A stretch of 64,000 nucleotides of DNA from JAKQEM01 sp964391185 (GTDB lineage: Bacteria > Patescibacteriota > Gracilibacteria > Peribacterales > Peribacteraceae). The notes under the pieces are model-generated. The model saw only the letters and a list, made by a program, of their open reading frames with translations, did not search any database and was not told the DNA's origin. The stretch spans positions 1 through 64,000 of the forward strand of contig CAYMIX010000007.1 in assembly GCA_964391185.1 (NCBI GenBank), in the 5' to 3' direction. The position numbers were made by a program, and so were the translations under genes. This document shows, piece by piece, positions 50,404 to 58,248 of this stretch; the first letter of the stretch is position 1; every line of letters starts with the position of its first letter.

Positions 50404-50766
50404 ATGGACCGACCTACATTCGAAGCTCACATCGACGAAGCACTCAAAGAACTCCCTGACCATATCCGGGAACAATTGAACGAAGTCGCGATCGTCGTAG
50501 AAGAAGAATCTCGTTCACGCGGCCGAGGATTACTACTCGGACTATATGAAGGTATTCCTCTTACTGCCTGGGGCCGTGGCCAAGCGCAAAGTCCACCGGA
50601 TAAAATCACACTCTTCATGGAACCTATCCTGATGGTCGCCCGCACACCCGAGGAAGTACCCCATATCATCAGGGAAACCCTTCTTCATGAAATCGCCCAT
50701 TACTTCGGATATGACCATGACAAGATTAACGAAATGGAAGCCAAATGGCACAAACAACGAAAGTAA
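50404..50766 (+). CDS. Zincin-like metallopeptidase family protein
   Basis: The 120-aa protein has LLHEIAHYFGYDHDKINEME near the C-terminus, an HExxH with a third ligand candidate downstream (HD), and the preceding strand DKITLFMEPIL. It fits the small zincin_1 family (one-domain putative metallopeptidases). The substrate is unknown. TATACT (50389-50394) is 9 nt before ATG 50404, so the transcript would start after, not inside, repeat element C. Confidence 0.85.
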   Translation: MDRPTFEAHIDEALKELPDHIREQLNEVAIVVEEESRSRGRGLLLGLYEGIPLTAWGRGQAQSPPDKITLFMEPILMVARTPEEVPHIIRETLLHEIAHYFGYDHDKINEMEAKWHKQRK

Positions 50767-50843
50767 GGCATTACATTGCTAAAAAACAGATTTTCCTGTA
50801 AAAGTATTTATTGAATAGTCCGCTCATCTTCCCCTCTCGTAGT

Positions 50844-51083
50844 ATGCAAACTCTCAAAAAAGGATGTGCGGTGGAAGGATGTAATGGCCAGACGCGCGGT
50901 AAAACCTTTTGCGGCAAACATATGCGCATGAAAAAGGTTCCGGTAGCTATCACATCTGCCGTTCGTTTAACGATGAAATCCAGCTGCTGCAAAGCTGCAT
51001 GCGAACCAGGTAAGCGTCATGAATATGGTGAGCAATACTGCGCCAAGTGCCACGAAGCATGTCAGTGGAAGATTGTGGCGTAA
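50844..51083 (+). CDS. Small cysteine-rich, probably zinc-binding protein
   Basis: The 79-aa protein has Cys/His clusters CAVEGCNG, CGKHMRMKK and CCKAACEPGKRHEYGEQYCAKCHEACQW, enough for two metal sites. No named family is recognised. ATG 50844 was preferred over a TTG at 50811. It is followed closely by the tRNA-Glu gene on the other strand. Confidence 0.6.
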   Translation: MQTLKKGCAVEGCNGQTRGKTFCGKHMRMKKVPVAITSAVRLTMKSSCCKAACEPGKRHEYGEQYCAKCHEACQWKIVA

Positions 51084-51091
51084 GTAGTTAA

Positions 51092-51166
51092 TGGCAGCCT
51101 CACGGGGAATCGAACCCCGATTACAGGAATGAAAATCCTGTGTCCTAACCGTTAGACGATGAGGCC
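51092..51166 (-). tRNA. tRNA-Glu (anticodon TTC)
   Basis: The minus strand reads GGCCTCATCGTCTAACGGTT..., with anticodon arm CAGGA-TTTTCAT-TCCTG, T arm CGGGGTTCGATTCCCCG, acceptor TGAGGCT, discriminator G and an encoded CCA (51094-51092). The acceptor closes with a G1-U72 wobble pair. Confidence 0.96.
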
Positions 51167-51241
51167 ATTCGAGTACGTACGCGGCAGTATAACGGCTACC
51201 CATGGCAATTCCAGCTGATTTTTGCTATAATAAGAGGAAAT

Positions 51242-51601
51242 ATGACACATACACTCTTCACCAAAGGATTGAACCTTTTAGCCGCTTTAACGCTCATTTC
51301 GGGTATCAGCCTGAGCGCTTCTCAGACCATGGTGATGGCTTCCTTATCAGGCCAAGGCTCCAATATCGTGGACCGTGGGCCGATGGCAGAAGAATTCCAT
51401 AGTGCCAGTACGATCGTTCCTATTAATACCTATCAACATGTGGATGCCGGTATTCAATTGATCCTCGGGATTCTATTGATCGTTCTCGGGTTCTTCATCC
51501 ACGGACTCGCGCGTTCAACAGGTGAACGCCCTGTGCATATTACGGTTACGCCAAGCCCTAAGAAACGCCCTCTATGGTTTTGGATGGAGATGAAGATATA
51601 A
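51242..51601 (+). CDS. Small two-TM membrane protein of unknown function
   Basis: The 119-aa protein has hydrophobic segments at about 9-33 and 70-90; the first could be an uncleaved signal. The polar loop between them would face outside. It ends with a short cytoplasmic tail (KKRPLWFWMEMKI). TATAAT (51226-51231) is 10 nt before ATG 51242 and AGAGGAAA overlaps the same space, so either leaderless or Shine-Dalgarno initiation is possible. Not assigned. Confidence 0.6.
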   Translation: MTHTLFTKGLNLLAALTLISGISLSASQTMVMASLSGQGSNIVDRGPMAEEFHSASTIVPINTYQHVDAGIQLILGILLIVLGFFIHGLARSTGERPVHITVTPSPKKRPLWFWMEMKI

Positions 51602-51603
51602 GA

Positions 51604-51636
51604 AAAAGCGGTCCGCTTTCACGAACCGCTCTTTCC
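51604..51636. terminator. Bidirectional terminator
   Basis: AAAAAGCGGT ... ACCGCTCTTT. On the minus strand AGAGCGGT ... ACCGCTTTTTCTT has a good U-tract and would end transcription of the small minus-strand peptide gene at 51660-51755. Confidence 0.75.
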
Positions 51637-51659
51637 ATCATTGTGAGGTACGCTTACGG

Positions 51660-51755
51660 TTAGCAACCGCAAGATCCACCACATCCTGGTCCACCAATCA
51701 TAGTAATTGTGGGAAACGAATTAAACATACTCAGTATACTCAAAAAAATATCCAT
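51660..51755 (-). CDS. Candidate 31-aa peptide with Cys/Gly-rich C-terminus
   Basis: A short frame opens at ATG 51755 and ends TAA at 51660. The product is 31 aa: a hydrophobic first half (MDIFLSILSMFNSF) followed by PTITMIGG and the ending PGCGGSCGC. An intrinsic terminator lies 24 nt downstream on this strand. Small size and a Gly/Cys-rich end resemble precursors of modified peptides or small metal-binding peptides, but no modification enzyme is seen nearby. An inner ATG (residue 10) has TATACT 4 nt upstream. Coding status is unproven. Confidence 0.35.
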   Translation of the reverse strand: MDIFLSILSMFNSFPTITMIGGPGCGGSCGC

Positions 51756-51866
51756 GTCTAGCACTCAGTGTTGACGAGTGATAAATTTACCGAAATCCAC
51801 TCACAATGAAGATAATTGGCTTTTATTAGCCAATAACGTATCACGACGGAGACACAAACATTATGG

Positions 51867-52784
51867 CTAATGATGCATTTGTCCGATCAAATCAGCCACA
51901 TTTTCGACATTGTGTGTGGTACACCATTGAACGAATTCTTTTTGGATTCGTGTGACTGCCTTCGGTCCATCCTTGAGTACGGCAGTCGCAAGTCCAACCA
52001 GGCTCGCGCCTGCTCGCATCATGTCGATGACATCCTCACCTGTCATTACTCCACCAATGCCAATGATAGGAACCTGACCGTTGGTAGCTTCATACACATC
52101 ACAGACGCAACGCAGAGCTAGTGGCTTGATGCCGGGACCAGAGAGCCCCCCGCGTTTTGCCGAGAGTAACGATTTCCCGGTTATAGGGTCGAGCGCAACG
52201 CCTGTTCCCAGAGTATTGATCGCCGAAATGCCATCGGCTCCGGCTGCAATGCACTCCACCGCAAACGCTCCGATATCGGGAATATTGGGCGAGAGTTTCA
52301 CGAATACCGGGATATCCCCTGCTTCTTTTTTAACAGCGGGAACAATCTTCACTGCTTCCTCTGCATCGAACGCTGTTCCTTTGAGTTTGAGAAATGTTGG
52401 TGACGAAATATTGATTTCGAATGCAGATGGTTTGAGCGGGGCAATACGACGAGCATTGTCTGCATATTCTTTCTCATCCATTCCAAGAATACTCACGATC
52501 AATGGAACATCTTTCGCAGGAAGAAATTTCTTGAGCTCACCTTCGGAATGTTCTGGACCATGGTCCGGTAATCCAACTGCGTTGAGAGTCCATTCATCTG
52601 TCTGTACGACCGTTGGCTCCGGATTTCCTTTATGTTCATGATTCCAGAAAGATTTGGTCGTAATTCCCCCTGCTCCGGCTTCCACGAGTGCTTCCCAGTC
52701 CTGGACATTCCATGCCCATTTGCCGGATGCAATCATGATGGGATTGCTGAATTTCAGTCCAAGAATAGTATTTTTTAGGTTCAT
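51867..52784 (-). CDS. pyrD: Dihydroorotate dehydrogenase family protein
   Basis: Fourth step of pyrimidine synthesis: dihydroorotate to orotate with FMN. The 305-aa barrel has LGLKFSNPIMIASGKWAW, FEINISSPTFLKLKG, VKLSPNIPDIGAFA, GISAINTLG, GGLSGPGIKPLALRCV, IIGIGGVMTGEDVIDMMRAGASLVG. The active-site loop reads NISSPT, with Ser where class 1 enzymes usually have Cys (SCPN). ATG 52784 fits the family N-terminus, with GGAG directly before it. pyrG is nearby, consistent with a nucleotide neighbourhood. Confidence 0.88.
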   Translation of the reverse strand: MNLKNTILGLKFSNPIMIASGKWAWNVQDWEALVEAGAGGITTKSFWNHEHKGNPEPTVVQTDEWTLNAVGLPDHGPEHSEGELKKFLPAKDVPLIVSILGMDEKEYADNARRIAPLKPSAFEINISSPTFLKLKGTAFDAEEAVKIVPAVKKEAGDIPVFVKLSPNIPDIGAFAVECIAAGADGISAINTLGTGVALDPITGKSLLSAKRGGLSGPGIKPLALRCVCDVYEATNGQVPIIGIGGVMTGEDVIDMMRAGASLVGLATAVLKDGPKAVTRIQKEFVQWCTTHNVENVADLIGQMHH

Positions 52785-52828
52785 CTCCGATAGCTTATAA
52801 CGTATCAGAGCACTCTTCCAGGCCATTT

Positions 52829-52852
52829 GCTTTAGTGCACTACAGAGCTAAA
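52829..52852. repeat. Palindromic repeat, GCTTTAG family
   Basis: It begins GCTTTAGTGCACTACAGAGC, with one change from the best copy. It lies between pyrD and the four-helix-bundle gene at 52891, which are divergent. Confidence 0.75.
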
Positions 52853-52890
52853 TCTTCCCATTGACGTAACTATGCGGAAAATATCGGCAT

Positions 52891-53310
52891 ATGACTACTT
52901 CTACCCCACCACCGGCAAGATCCACTTTCAAGGATCTCTTGGTTTGGCAGCGCGCCATGGAACTCAGCGTTGCCGTGTATCAACTCACTGACATGTTCCC
53001 GCTTGATGAACAGCACGGGATCACATTGCAAATGCGCACAGCAGCCACAAGTATGGCGACGCAGATTGCAGCAGGGAAAGCTCGCGGAATCCGCAAGGAT
53101 TTCGTCGATGCTCTCAAGAATGCTTGTTCATCAGGAATTCAGTTGGAAATGTGTTTCCAGATTGCAAAAGATCTGCACATGGCTCCAGCGAGAGATTTCG
53201 TACGAGCAGAAACGTTGCTTGGCGAAACGATGAAAATGCTTGTCGGACTTATTCGTAAAGTGAAAAGTTCCGGCGAGAAAAAAGCTCCAGATTTAGTGGG
53301 AGCGAAATAA
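52891..53310 (+). CDS. Four-helix-bundle protein, S23/bAvd-like family (second copy)
   Basis: The 139-aa protein has the family core STFKDLLVWQRAMELSVAVYQLTDMFPLDEQHGITLQMRTAATSMATQIAAGKARG...FVDALKNACSSGIQLEMCFQIAKDLHM, preceded by a short Pro-rich start and followed by a basic tail. It lacks the word-repeat arms seen around the other two family members; instead a GCTTTAG palindrome lies upstream and a G/C hairpin downstream. Function unknown. Confidence 0.88.
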   Translation: MTTSTPPPARSTFKDLLVWQRAMELSVAVYQLTDMFPLDEQHGITLQMRTAATSMATQIAAGKARGIRKDFVDALKNACSSGIQLEMCFQIAKDLHMAPARDFVRAETLLGETMKMLVGLIRKVKSSGEKKAPDLVGAK

Positions 53311-53315
53311 GACAC

Positions 53316-53366
53316 TGCTGCTCGGGCGACTATGAAATGATAGTAGTCGCCCGGCTGTAGCAGGCT
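53316..53366 (+). terminator. Hairpin after four-helix-bundle gene 2
   Basis: GGGCGACTA-tgaaatgata-gTAGTCGCCC inside outer CTGCT/AGCAG pairs. There is no U-tract, so the terminator function is uncertain. Confidence 0.5.
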
Positions 53367-53368
53367 GG

Positions 53369-53870
53369 AAATTCTAAGCTCTAATCTTCTAATTCTCTAA
53401 ATAAAGTCTAATTATCTAATTTTTAAACTCTATTATATGGATACGCTAATGGACGTAAGAAATAAGGTTTTTGATTTGGAAGAGAGAACTTTTACATTTG
53501 CATATGACATCAGCCTATTTATTGAAAAAATTCCGAGAACTCTCAAGAACACTGAATATTCCAAACAGCTCATTCGATCAGCAAGTTCTGTTGCTGCTAA
53601 TTATATCGAAGCTAATGAATCGCTGGGACGAAAAGATTTCTTCCTGCATCTTAAAATCTGTAGGAAAGAGGCTAAAGAAAGTCGTTTATGGATCAGGCTT
53701 ATGGATTTAAATTTTAATGAAAATTTAGCACAACAACAAAAGAAATTAGCTCAAGAAGCACAAGAATTAACCCTGATATTTGCTTCGATCCTACGTAAAG
53801 CAGGCGCAATCAAATAAATTTTCCACGTTAGGATTTATTTAGAGAATTAGAAGATTAGAATTTAGAATTT
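53369..53870 (+). mobile_element. Inverted-repeat-bounded four-helix-bundle cassette 2
   Basis: 37-nt arms at 53369-53405 (starting AAATTCTAAGCTCTAATC) and 53834-53870 match as inverse complements at 35 of 37 positions. They enclose only the 53437 gene. The arms consist of repeated TCTAAT/TTCTAA words. The right arm includes the last two codons and stop of pyrG (AAATTCTAA on the minus strand). Architecture equals cassette 1 at lexA, though the arm sequences differ. Mobility is inferred. Confidence 0.6.
53437..53817 (+). CDS. Four-helix-bundle protein, S23/bAvd-like family (third copy)
   Basis: The 126-aa protein matches the family: KVFDLEERTFTFAYDISLFIEKIPRTLKNTEYSKQLIRSASSVAANYIEANESLGRKDFFLHLKICRKEAKESRLWIRLM, with the SxxSxxANYIEA turn typical of the TIGR02436-type branch. 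The gene is clearly A/T-richer than its neighbours, consistent with acquisition. The start is ATG 53437 or 53449. It is the only gene inside the 53369-53870 inverted repeat. Confidence 0.9.
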   Translation: MDTLMDVRNKVFDLEERTFTFAYDISLFIEKIPRTLKNTEYSKQLIRSASSVAANYIEANESLGRKDFFLHLKICRKEAKESRLWIRLMDLNFNENLAQQQKKLAQEAQELTLIFASILRKAGAIK

Positions 53871-55538
53871 TGCCACCACTGCTTTCATAAACCCATTAAA
53901 GAGAGGATGTGGCCTGTGAGGACGGCTTTTAAATTCTGGGTGGAATTGAGATCCAACCATAAATGGATGATCAGTAATTTCCACAATTTCCATCAAACCT
54001 GTTTCTGGATTCGATCCCGAGAACTTGAGCCCTTTCGCTTCAAGATCTTTCTTGAAATCATTATTGAATTCGTAGCGATGACGATGACGTTCGGAAATCA
54101 TATCTTCACCGTACACTTCGCGAGCTTTGGTTCCTGGAACCAGTTTGCAGTCGTATGCACCAAGACGCAGAGTTCCTCCTTTTTCCTTCCCTTTGCTCTG
54201 ACCAGAAAGGAAGTGAACCACATATTTGGAACGATCGAGTTTTTCATCTTCATCAAATTCTTCACTTGTGAGTTCATCATCGTTGAATACTTCACGAGCA
54301 AATTCAATCGTCATGATTTGCGAACCTAAACACAAACCAAGGTATGGAACTTTCTTCGTGCGGGCATAGTTCGCAGCAGCAATCTTTCCTTCGATCCCGC
54401 GTTTGCCGAACCCTCCCGGAACAATGATTCCATCGACACTCTTAAGCAGGTTCCACGCATCTTCATCTTTTTGCTCAAGCTTCTCGCTATCTACCCATTC
54501 GATCTCTGCCTTTGCTCCATTGAATACTGCGGCAGATTTGATTGATTCAATAACGCTCAAGTAAGCATCTTCGAGGTTTGTGTACTTTCCCACGAGTGCA
54601 ATCTTCACTTCTTTATTCGCTTCTTCGTGGCGTGCTTTACCTTGCTCCCATTCGTGCATATTCGGCTTACAATCGCCAAGACCCAACCGGTCGCAAATGA
54701 TCTCCGCCATGTTGTAGTCTTGGAACCACAGTGGAACGTCGTAGATAGAATGCAATGTTGGCGCAGGGATCACTGCTTCGCGTGGTGTACCGCAGAACTT
54801 GCTGATTTTATCGAGCAAGTCATCTGGGATTTTGTAGTCCGCACGAGCCAGAATCATATCTGGCTGCATTCCGACTCTGCGGAGTTCTCGAACTGAAAGC
54901 TGCGTTGGCTTGGTCTTCAGTTCTTTGGAACCTTTGAGATACGGAAGAAGTGTGAGGTGCACATGCAGCAACCGCTGTGGACCGAGTTCACTACGCAATT
55001 GCCGGACAGCTTCGAGGAATGGTTCACCTTCGATATCCCCTACTGTTCCGCCAATCTCCACCATCATGATATCTGCACCCGACTGCTTGGCTGCATTGGT
55101 GATGCTGTGCTTGATTGCATCGGTAATGTGCGGAACGACTTGGATCGTTCCTCCGAGGAAATCTCCTTTACGTTCGCGCGCGAGCACTTCGGTATAGATC
55201 TTTCCCGTCGTCATCGTACTCATCTTGCTCATCGGTTCATCGATAAAGCGTTCGTAGTGGCCAAGGTCGAGGTCCGTCTCAGCACCATCGTCTGTCACGA
55301 ATACTTCTCCGTGTTGGAATGGACTCATTGTTCCCGGATCGACGTTCAAATATGGATCCAACTTCTGCACAAACACCTTGAGACCACATGCCTTCATGAT
55401 CGCTCCGATACTTGCCGCAGCGATTCCCTTTCCGAGCGAACTACAGACACCTCCGGAGACGATAATATAGCGACAGCTGTCTCCATCTCCGACGCTTTGA
55501 TCGGCTGAACGGGATGGCTCTCGCTTGGCAGGAATCAT
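53862..55538 (-). CDS. pyrG: CTP synthase
   Basis: Converts UTP to CTP with glutamine and ATP. From ATG 55538 the product is 558 aa. The synthetase domain starts YIIVSGGVCSSLGKGIAAASIGAIMKACG and includes KLDPYLNVDPGTMSPFQHGEVFVTDDGAETDLDLGHYERF. The glutaminase domain has GLCLGSQIMTIEFAR (nucleophile Cys) and SQFHPEFKSRP (His/Glu). About 20 extra residues precede the usual N-terminus; an ATG at 55589 is also open. The stop codon lies inside the right arm of the four-helix-bundle cassette. Confidence 0.95.
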   Translation of the reverse strand: MIPAKREPSRSADQSVGDGDSCRYIIVSGGVCSSLGKGIAAASIGAIMKACGLKVFVQKLDPYLNVDPGTMSPFQHGEVFVTDDGAETDLDLGHYERFIDEPMSKMSTMTTGKIYTEVLARERKGDFLGGTIQVVPHITDAIKHSITNAAKQSGADIMMVEIGGTVGDIEGEPFLEAVRQLRSELGPQRLLHVHLTLLPYLKGSKELKTKPTQLSVRELRRVGMQPDMILARADYKIPDDLLDKISKFCGTPREAVIPAPTLHSIYDVPLWFQDYNMAEIICDRLGLGDCKPNMHEWEQGKARHEEANKEVKIALVGKYTNLEDAYLSVIESIKSAAVFNGAKAEIEWVDSEKLEQKDEDAWNLLKSVDGIIVPGGFGKRGIEGKIAAANYARTKKVPYLGLCLGSQIMTIEFAREVFNDDELTSEEFDEDEKLDRSKYVVHFLSGQSKGKEKGGTLRLGAYDCKLVPGTKAREVYGEDMISERHRHRYEFNNDFKKDLEAKGLKFSGSNPETGLMEIVEITDHPFMVGSQFHPEFKSRPHRPHPLFNGFMKAVVAKF

Positions 55539-55690
55539 AGAGAAAACTCGGGCAGAAGTGGGGAACAGCCCGGGCACGATCATACCCATTCTCTGTGCTT
55601 AAACAAGCAAGAATTCCATTTTATCTATGTTAACAAAAATAGGCTTCCCCTAGAGGAAAAAGTGAATATACTACGCGGGACTTCGAAAGA

Positions 55691-57076
55691 ATGAACACCC
55701 CACTCTCGCACATCGGCGAGCTAGGCACAATGATGGTGCCGGCTCGTCCTATTCTCCATGATTTGATAAATGAAGATGCTGGTGAACGCCTTGATGAAGT
55801 CATGAATTCGCCTGAGCGAAGAGACATGATCCAACATGGATTATGTGGCTTATTGTATCCAGATATCGCGCACTTGGATGAATCGCATAAGGCAAACTTT
55901 CTTGCTGCTGTTGAAGAGAGCAGAGGACGTTTATATCTATCGATGCTCGCACCAAAAAATGCATTGGACTCAGCAAGTTTGGATCGCCTTTCTAATGCAG
56001 GCACATCGATTGTGGCTGGCATTGCTTATGCACCAACAAAAGTTGAGCATACACGACAGCTAGTACAAACAGTTCTCGATCGCTCAGACGTCATGAACGA
56101 AAATCCCCATACCGATGAAATATCAATCGTCTTCCAAGGTGGTGCTCGTATTAGTGATGAAGAATATGAATTTGCAAAGTTAGTTGGAATGGAAATAGCT
56201 CGATATGGCCATGCTCCAAAGAAATTTATAACAGGTGGTGGTCGTGGCATCATGCGAGCACCTCATAAAGGCGCTCAACTAGCAGAAAAGATTACGGGTA
56301 TAGATGACACAACTGCATGTGGTATTTCTTGCGGTAAGATTATTGCCGCTGAACCACCAAATAAACTTGTAAAAAAACTCGCAGTATTCGAAAAAATGGA
56401 AAGGCGTTTAGAAGCCTTCACGCGCTCAGGACAGCTTACCGCGATTTTCCCAGGTGGTACTGGAACGTTCGAAGAAATGCTGTACGTCCTTGCCGTTTTG
56501 ATGGAAGAAAAAAATAGAGGTATTCACTACAGCTTCCTTCTCGCTGGAGATCCATCAAAGCGCGAACATTATGAGGTGCTTCTCAGCACGCTTGAAGCCA
56601 CCTTGGGTAAAGACGTCATTGATCAGGCTGGGTTGCGAGATCGCATTGCAGTTGGGACTGTTCAACACGTTGCAAAACGAATTATTAAAGAAACTGAGAC
56701 TGCTCAAAAAGCACGACGATTGGAAATGCTACGCAATCCGACGGATACAAACATTCGTATGGACTTCCATGGTGGCATCCATATTCCTTCCGGCTTGCGT
56801 GTGCCATTCGAAGTAACACGTGAAAACGTTGCGGCGCTTCAATTAGATAGAGAGCAATCTCCACGTGATCGCATCGTGAACTTGCGCAGAATGATCTACA
56901 CCGCAACATGTGTATGTGTTTCTACAGAACGCGAGGAGGTAGAAAAGAATGGTCCATTTGAAGTTTCAGGAGACCCACAGTTCTTAGATGCAATGCAGGA
57001 ATTGATGGATTACTTTGTTGCAACGAAAAGATTGAATGGCGGCGCTTACCGTGAACCATTTAAGATCGCTTCATAA
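55691..57076 (+). CDS. ppnN: Nucleotide 5'-monophosphate nucleosidase, PpnN (YgdH)-like LOG family
   Basis: PpnN cleaves purine (and some pyrimidine) monophosphates to base and ribose 5-phosphate; the E. coli enzyme is stimulated by (p)ppGpp. At 461 aa it is close to E. coli PpnN (454). The central LOG motifs are intact: ITGGGRGIMRAPHKGAQLAE and FPGGTGTFEEMLYV. Extra N- and C-terminal domains (about 1-130 and 330-461) set it apart from short LOG proteins. With Rel-type, GuaB and GuaB1-type genes in this window, a stringent-controlled purine balance is plausible. It starts 2 nt before the next gene. Confidence 0.82.
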   Translation: MNTPLSHIGELGTMMVPARPILHDLINEDAGERLDEVMNSPERRDMIQHGLCGLLYPDIAHLDESHKANFLAAVEESRGRLYLSMLAPKNALDSASLDRLSNAGTSIVAGIAYAPTKVEHTRQLVQTVLDRSDVMNENPHTDEISIVFQGGARISDEEYEFAKLVGMEIARYGHAPKKFITGGGRGIMRAPHKGAQLAEKITGIDDTTACGISCGKIIAAEPPNKLVKKLAVFEKMERRLEAFTRSGQLTAIFPGGTGTFEEMLYVLAVLMEEKNRGIHYSFLLAGDPSKREHYEVLLSTLEATLGKDVIDQAGLRDRIAVGTVQHVAKRIIKETETAQKARRLEMLRNPTDTNIRMDFHGGIHIPSGLRVPFEVTRENVAALQLDREQSPRDRIVNLRRMIYTATCVCVSTEREEVEKNGPFEVSGDPQFLDAMQELMDYFVATKRLNGGAYREPFKIAS

Positions 57077-57078
57077 TT

Positions 57079-58101
57079 ATGCAAACCCTCCACCCCATCA
57101 AGGTTACAAATCCGGAGCATTTGTCGCTTGCGGAAATTACAGGAGATTACGATGGTCCCATTCGTCGTTATTGTTTCTCTACTGCGGAAACGCGCGACAT
57201 TGTGAACAAACCAGAAGTGATGGGAATGGAATATACCGAGAAGCTCGAAGCTGCGATGATGCATTTGCTCACAGGCTTCAAACCATTGCACTTCACGGAT
57301 ATTCAAGAAGCCCAGGTAGATGTATTTAATTTCCTCCGCGGAGGTTTGAACTTCGGGCTACGCAATGCATTGCACCGTGCCTATGGTTGGAATCTGCATC
57401 GTTCAAGTTTCATGAGTAGTCAGCGTGCTCGCGATGCAGAAGGTCGCTGGTACATCACAGAAGATAGCTATAGGAAAATCACGATCGCGAAGGGCGGAAT
57501 CGTCTTCTGTGGAGATGTGATCGCAACTGGAGTCACACTCGAGAGTGGTCTCGCTGCACTCACAAACGAAGTGAAAAAGCGCGGAGCATCCATCCGTTAC
57601 TTCCACTTCTTCACGATTGGATGCCACAAAGCAGAGAAAACTCTCGAAACCTATTATGATTTGTGGAAGAAAGAGTTCGCGGACTTCGAAGGGATCGATG
57701 TGTTCTACATGGAAGGAAAGTTCCACTTGGCTGATAGCAAAACTCCTACGACGATTAAATTGCAGGGAACAGATCTTCTCCGTCGCGACAGCGTGCTGAT
57801 GCCACCATTCATTGCGAGCCAGGATGAACACATCACACATGCCTTGGAACGCTGCACTATCTACGATGCTGGTTCACGTGCGTATGACATCGAAGAATAT
57901 GCATCCGATGTGTACGACTATTGGAACCAAGTGCACGAGCTCGCAAAGAATGGAATGACGGCGGAAGCCTACCTTGCAGAGCGCTTCCCAGAAGCTTCCG
58001 ACACGCTTAAAACCATGGCGAAGAATGCTGACCTTGTGGCTATCAGCAAAGCAAAAGCTGATTTCTTCCAAAAGCACGCAGGAGCTTTGCATAGGGAGTA
58101 A
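57079..58101 (+). CDS. Phosphoribosyltransferase-like protein, substrate unknown
   Basis: The 340-aa protein has a type I PRTase PRPP loop: IVFCGDVIATGVTLESGLAAL (about 140-160; D..xTGxT), and FNFLRGGLNFGLRNAL (about 84-99) resembles the PPi-binding loop of uracil-type PRTases. A family-specific C-terminal ~120 residues is helical (EEYASDVYDYWNQVHELAKNGMTAEAYLAERFPEA). It follows the ppnN-like gene by 2 nt, so the pair could release a base and re-use it; this is inference. Confidence 0.65.
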   Translation: MQTLHPIKVTNPEHLSLAEITGDYDGPIRRYCFSTAETRDIVNKPEVMGMEYTEKLEAAMMHLLTGFKPLHFTDIQEAQVDVFNFLRGGLNFGLRNALHRAYGWNLHRSSFMSSQRARDAEGRWYITEDSYRKITIAKGGIVFCGDVIATGVTLESGLAALTNEVKKRGASIRYFHFFTIGCHKAEKTLETYYDLWKKEFADFEGIDVFYMEGKFHLADSKTPTTIKLQGTDLLRRDSVLMPPFIASQDEHITHALERCTIYDAGSRAYDIEEYASDVYDYWNQVHELAKNGMTAEAYLAERFPEASDTLKTMAKNADLVAISKAKADFFQKHAGALHRE

Positions 58102-58248
58102 ACCTATCTTGACTCTAGTCAATCTGGGAGCAATATATGCACCCGTTTTTTCACACCACCACTTCTCCCCTGTTGAGCGCTTAATGAGCGTTGAACTGGG
58201 GAGAGGACAAATGTATGGACTCTCGCAAAAACGTCACGGAGAAGCTTC

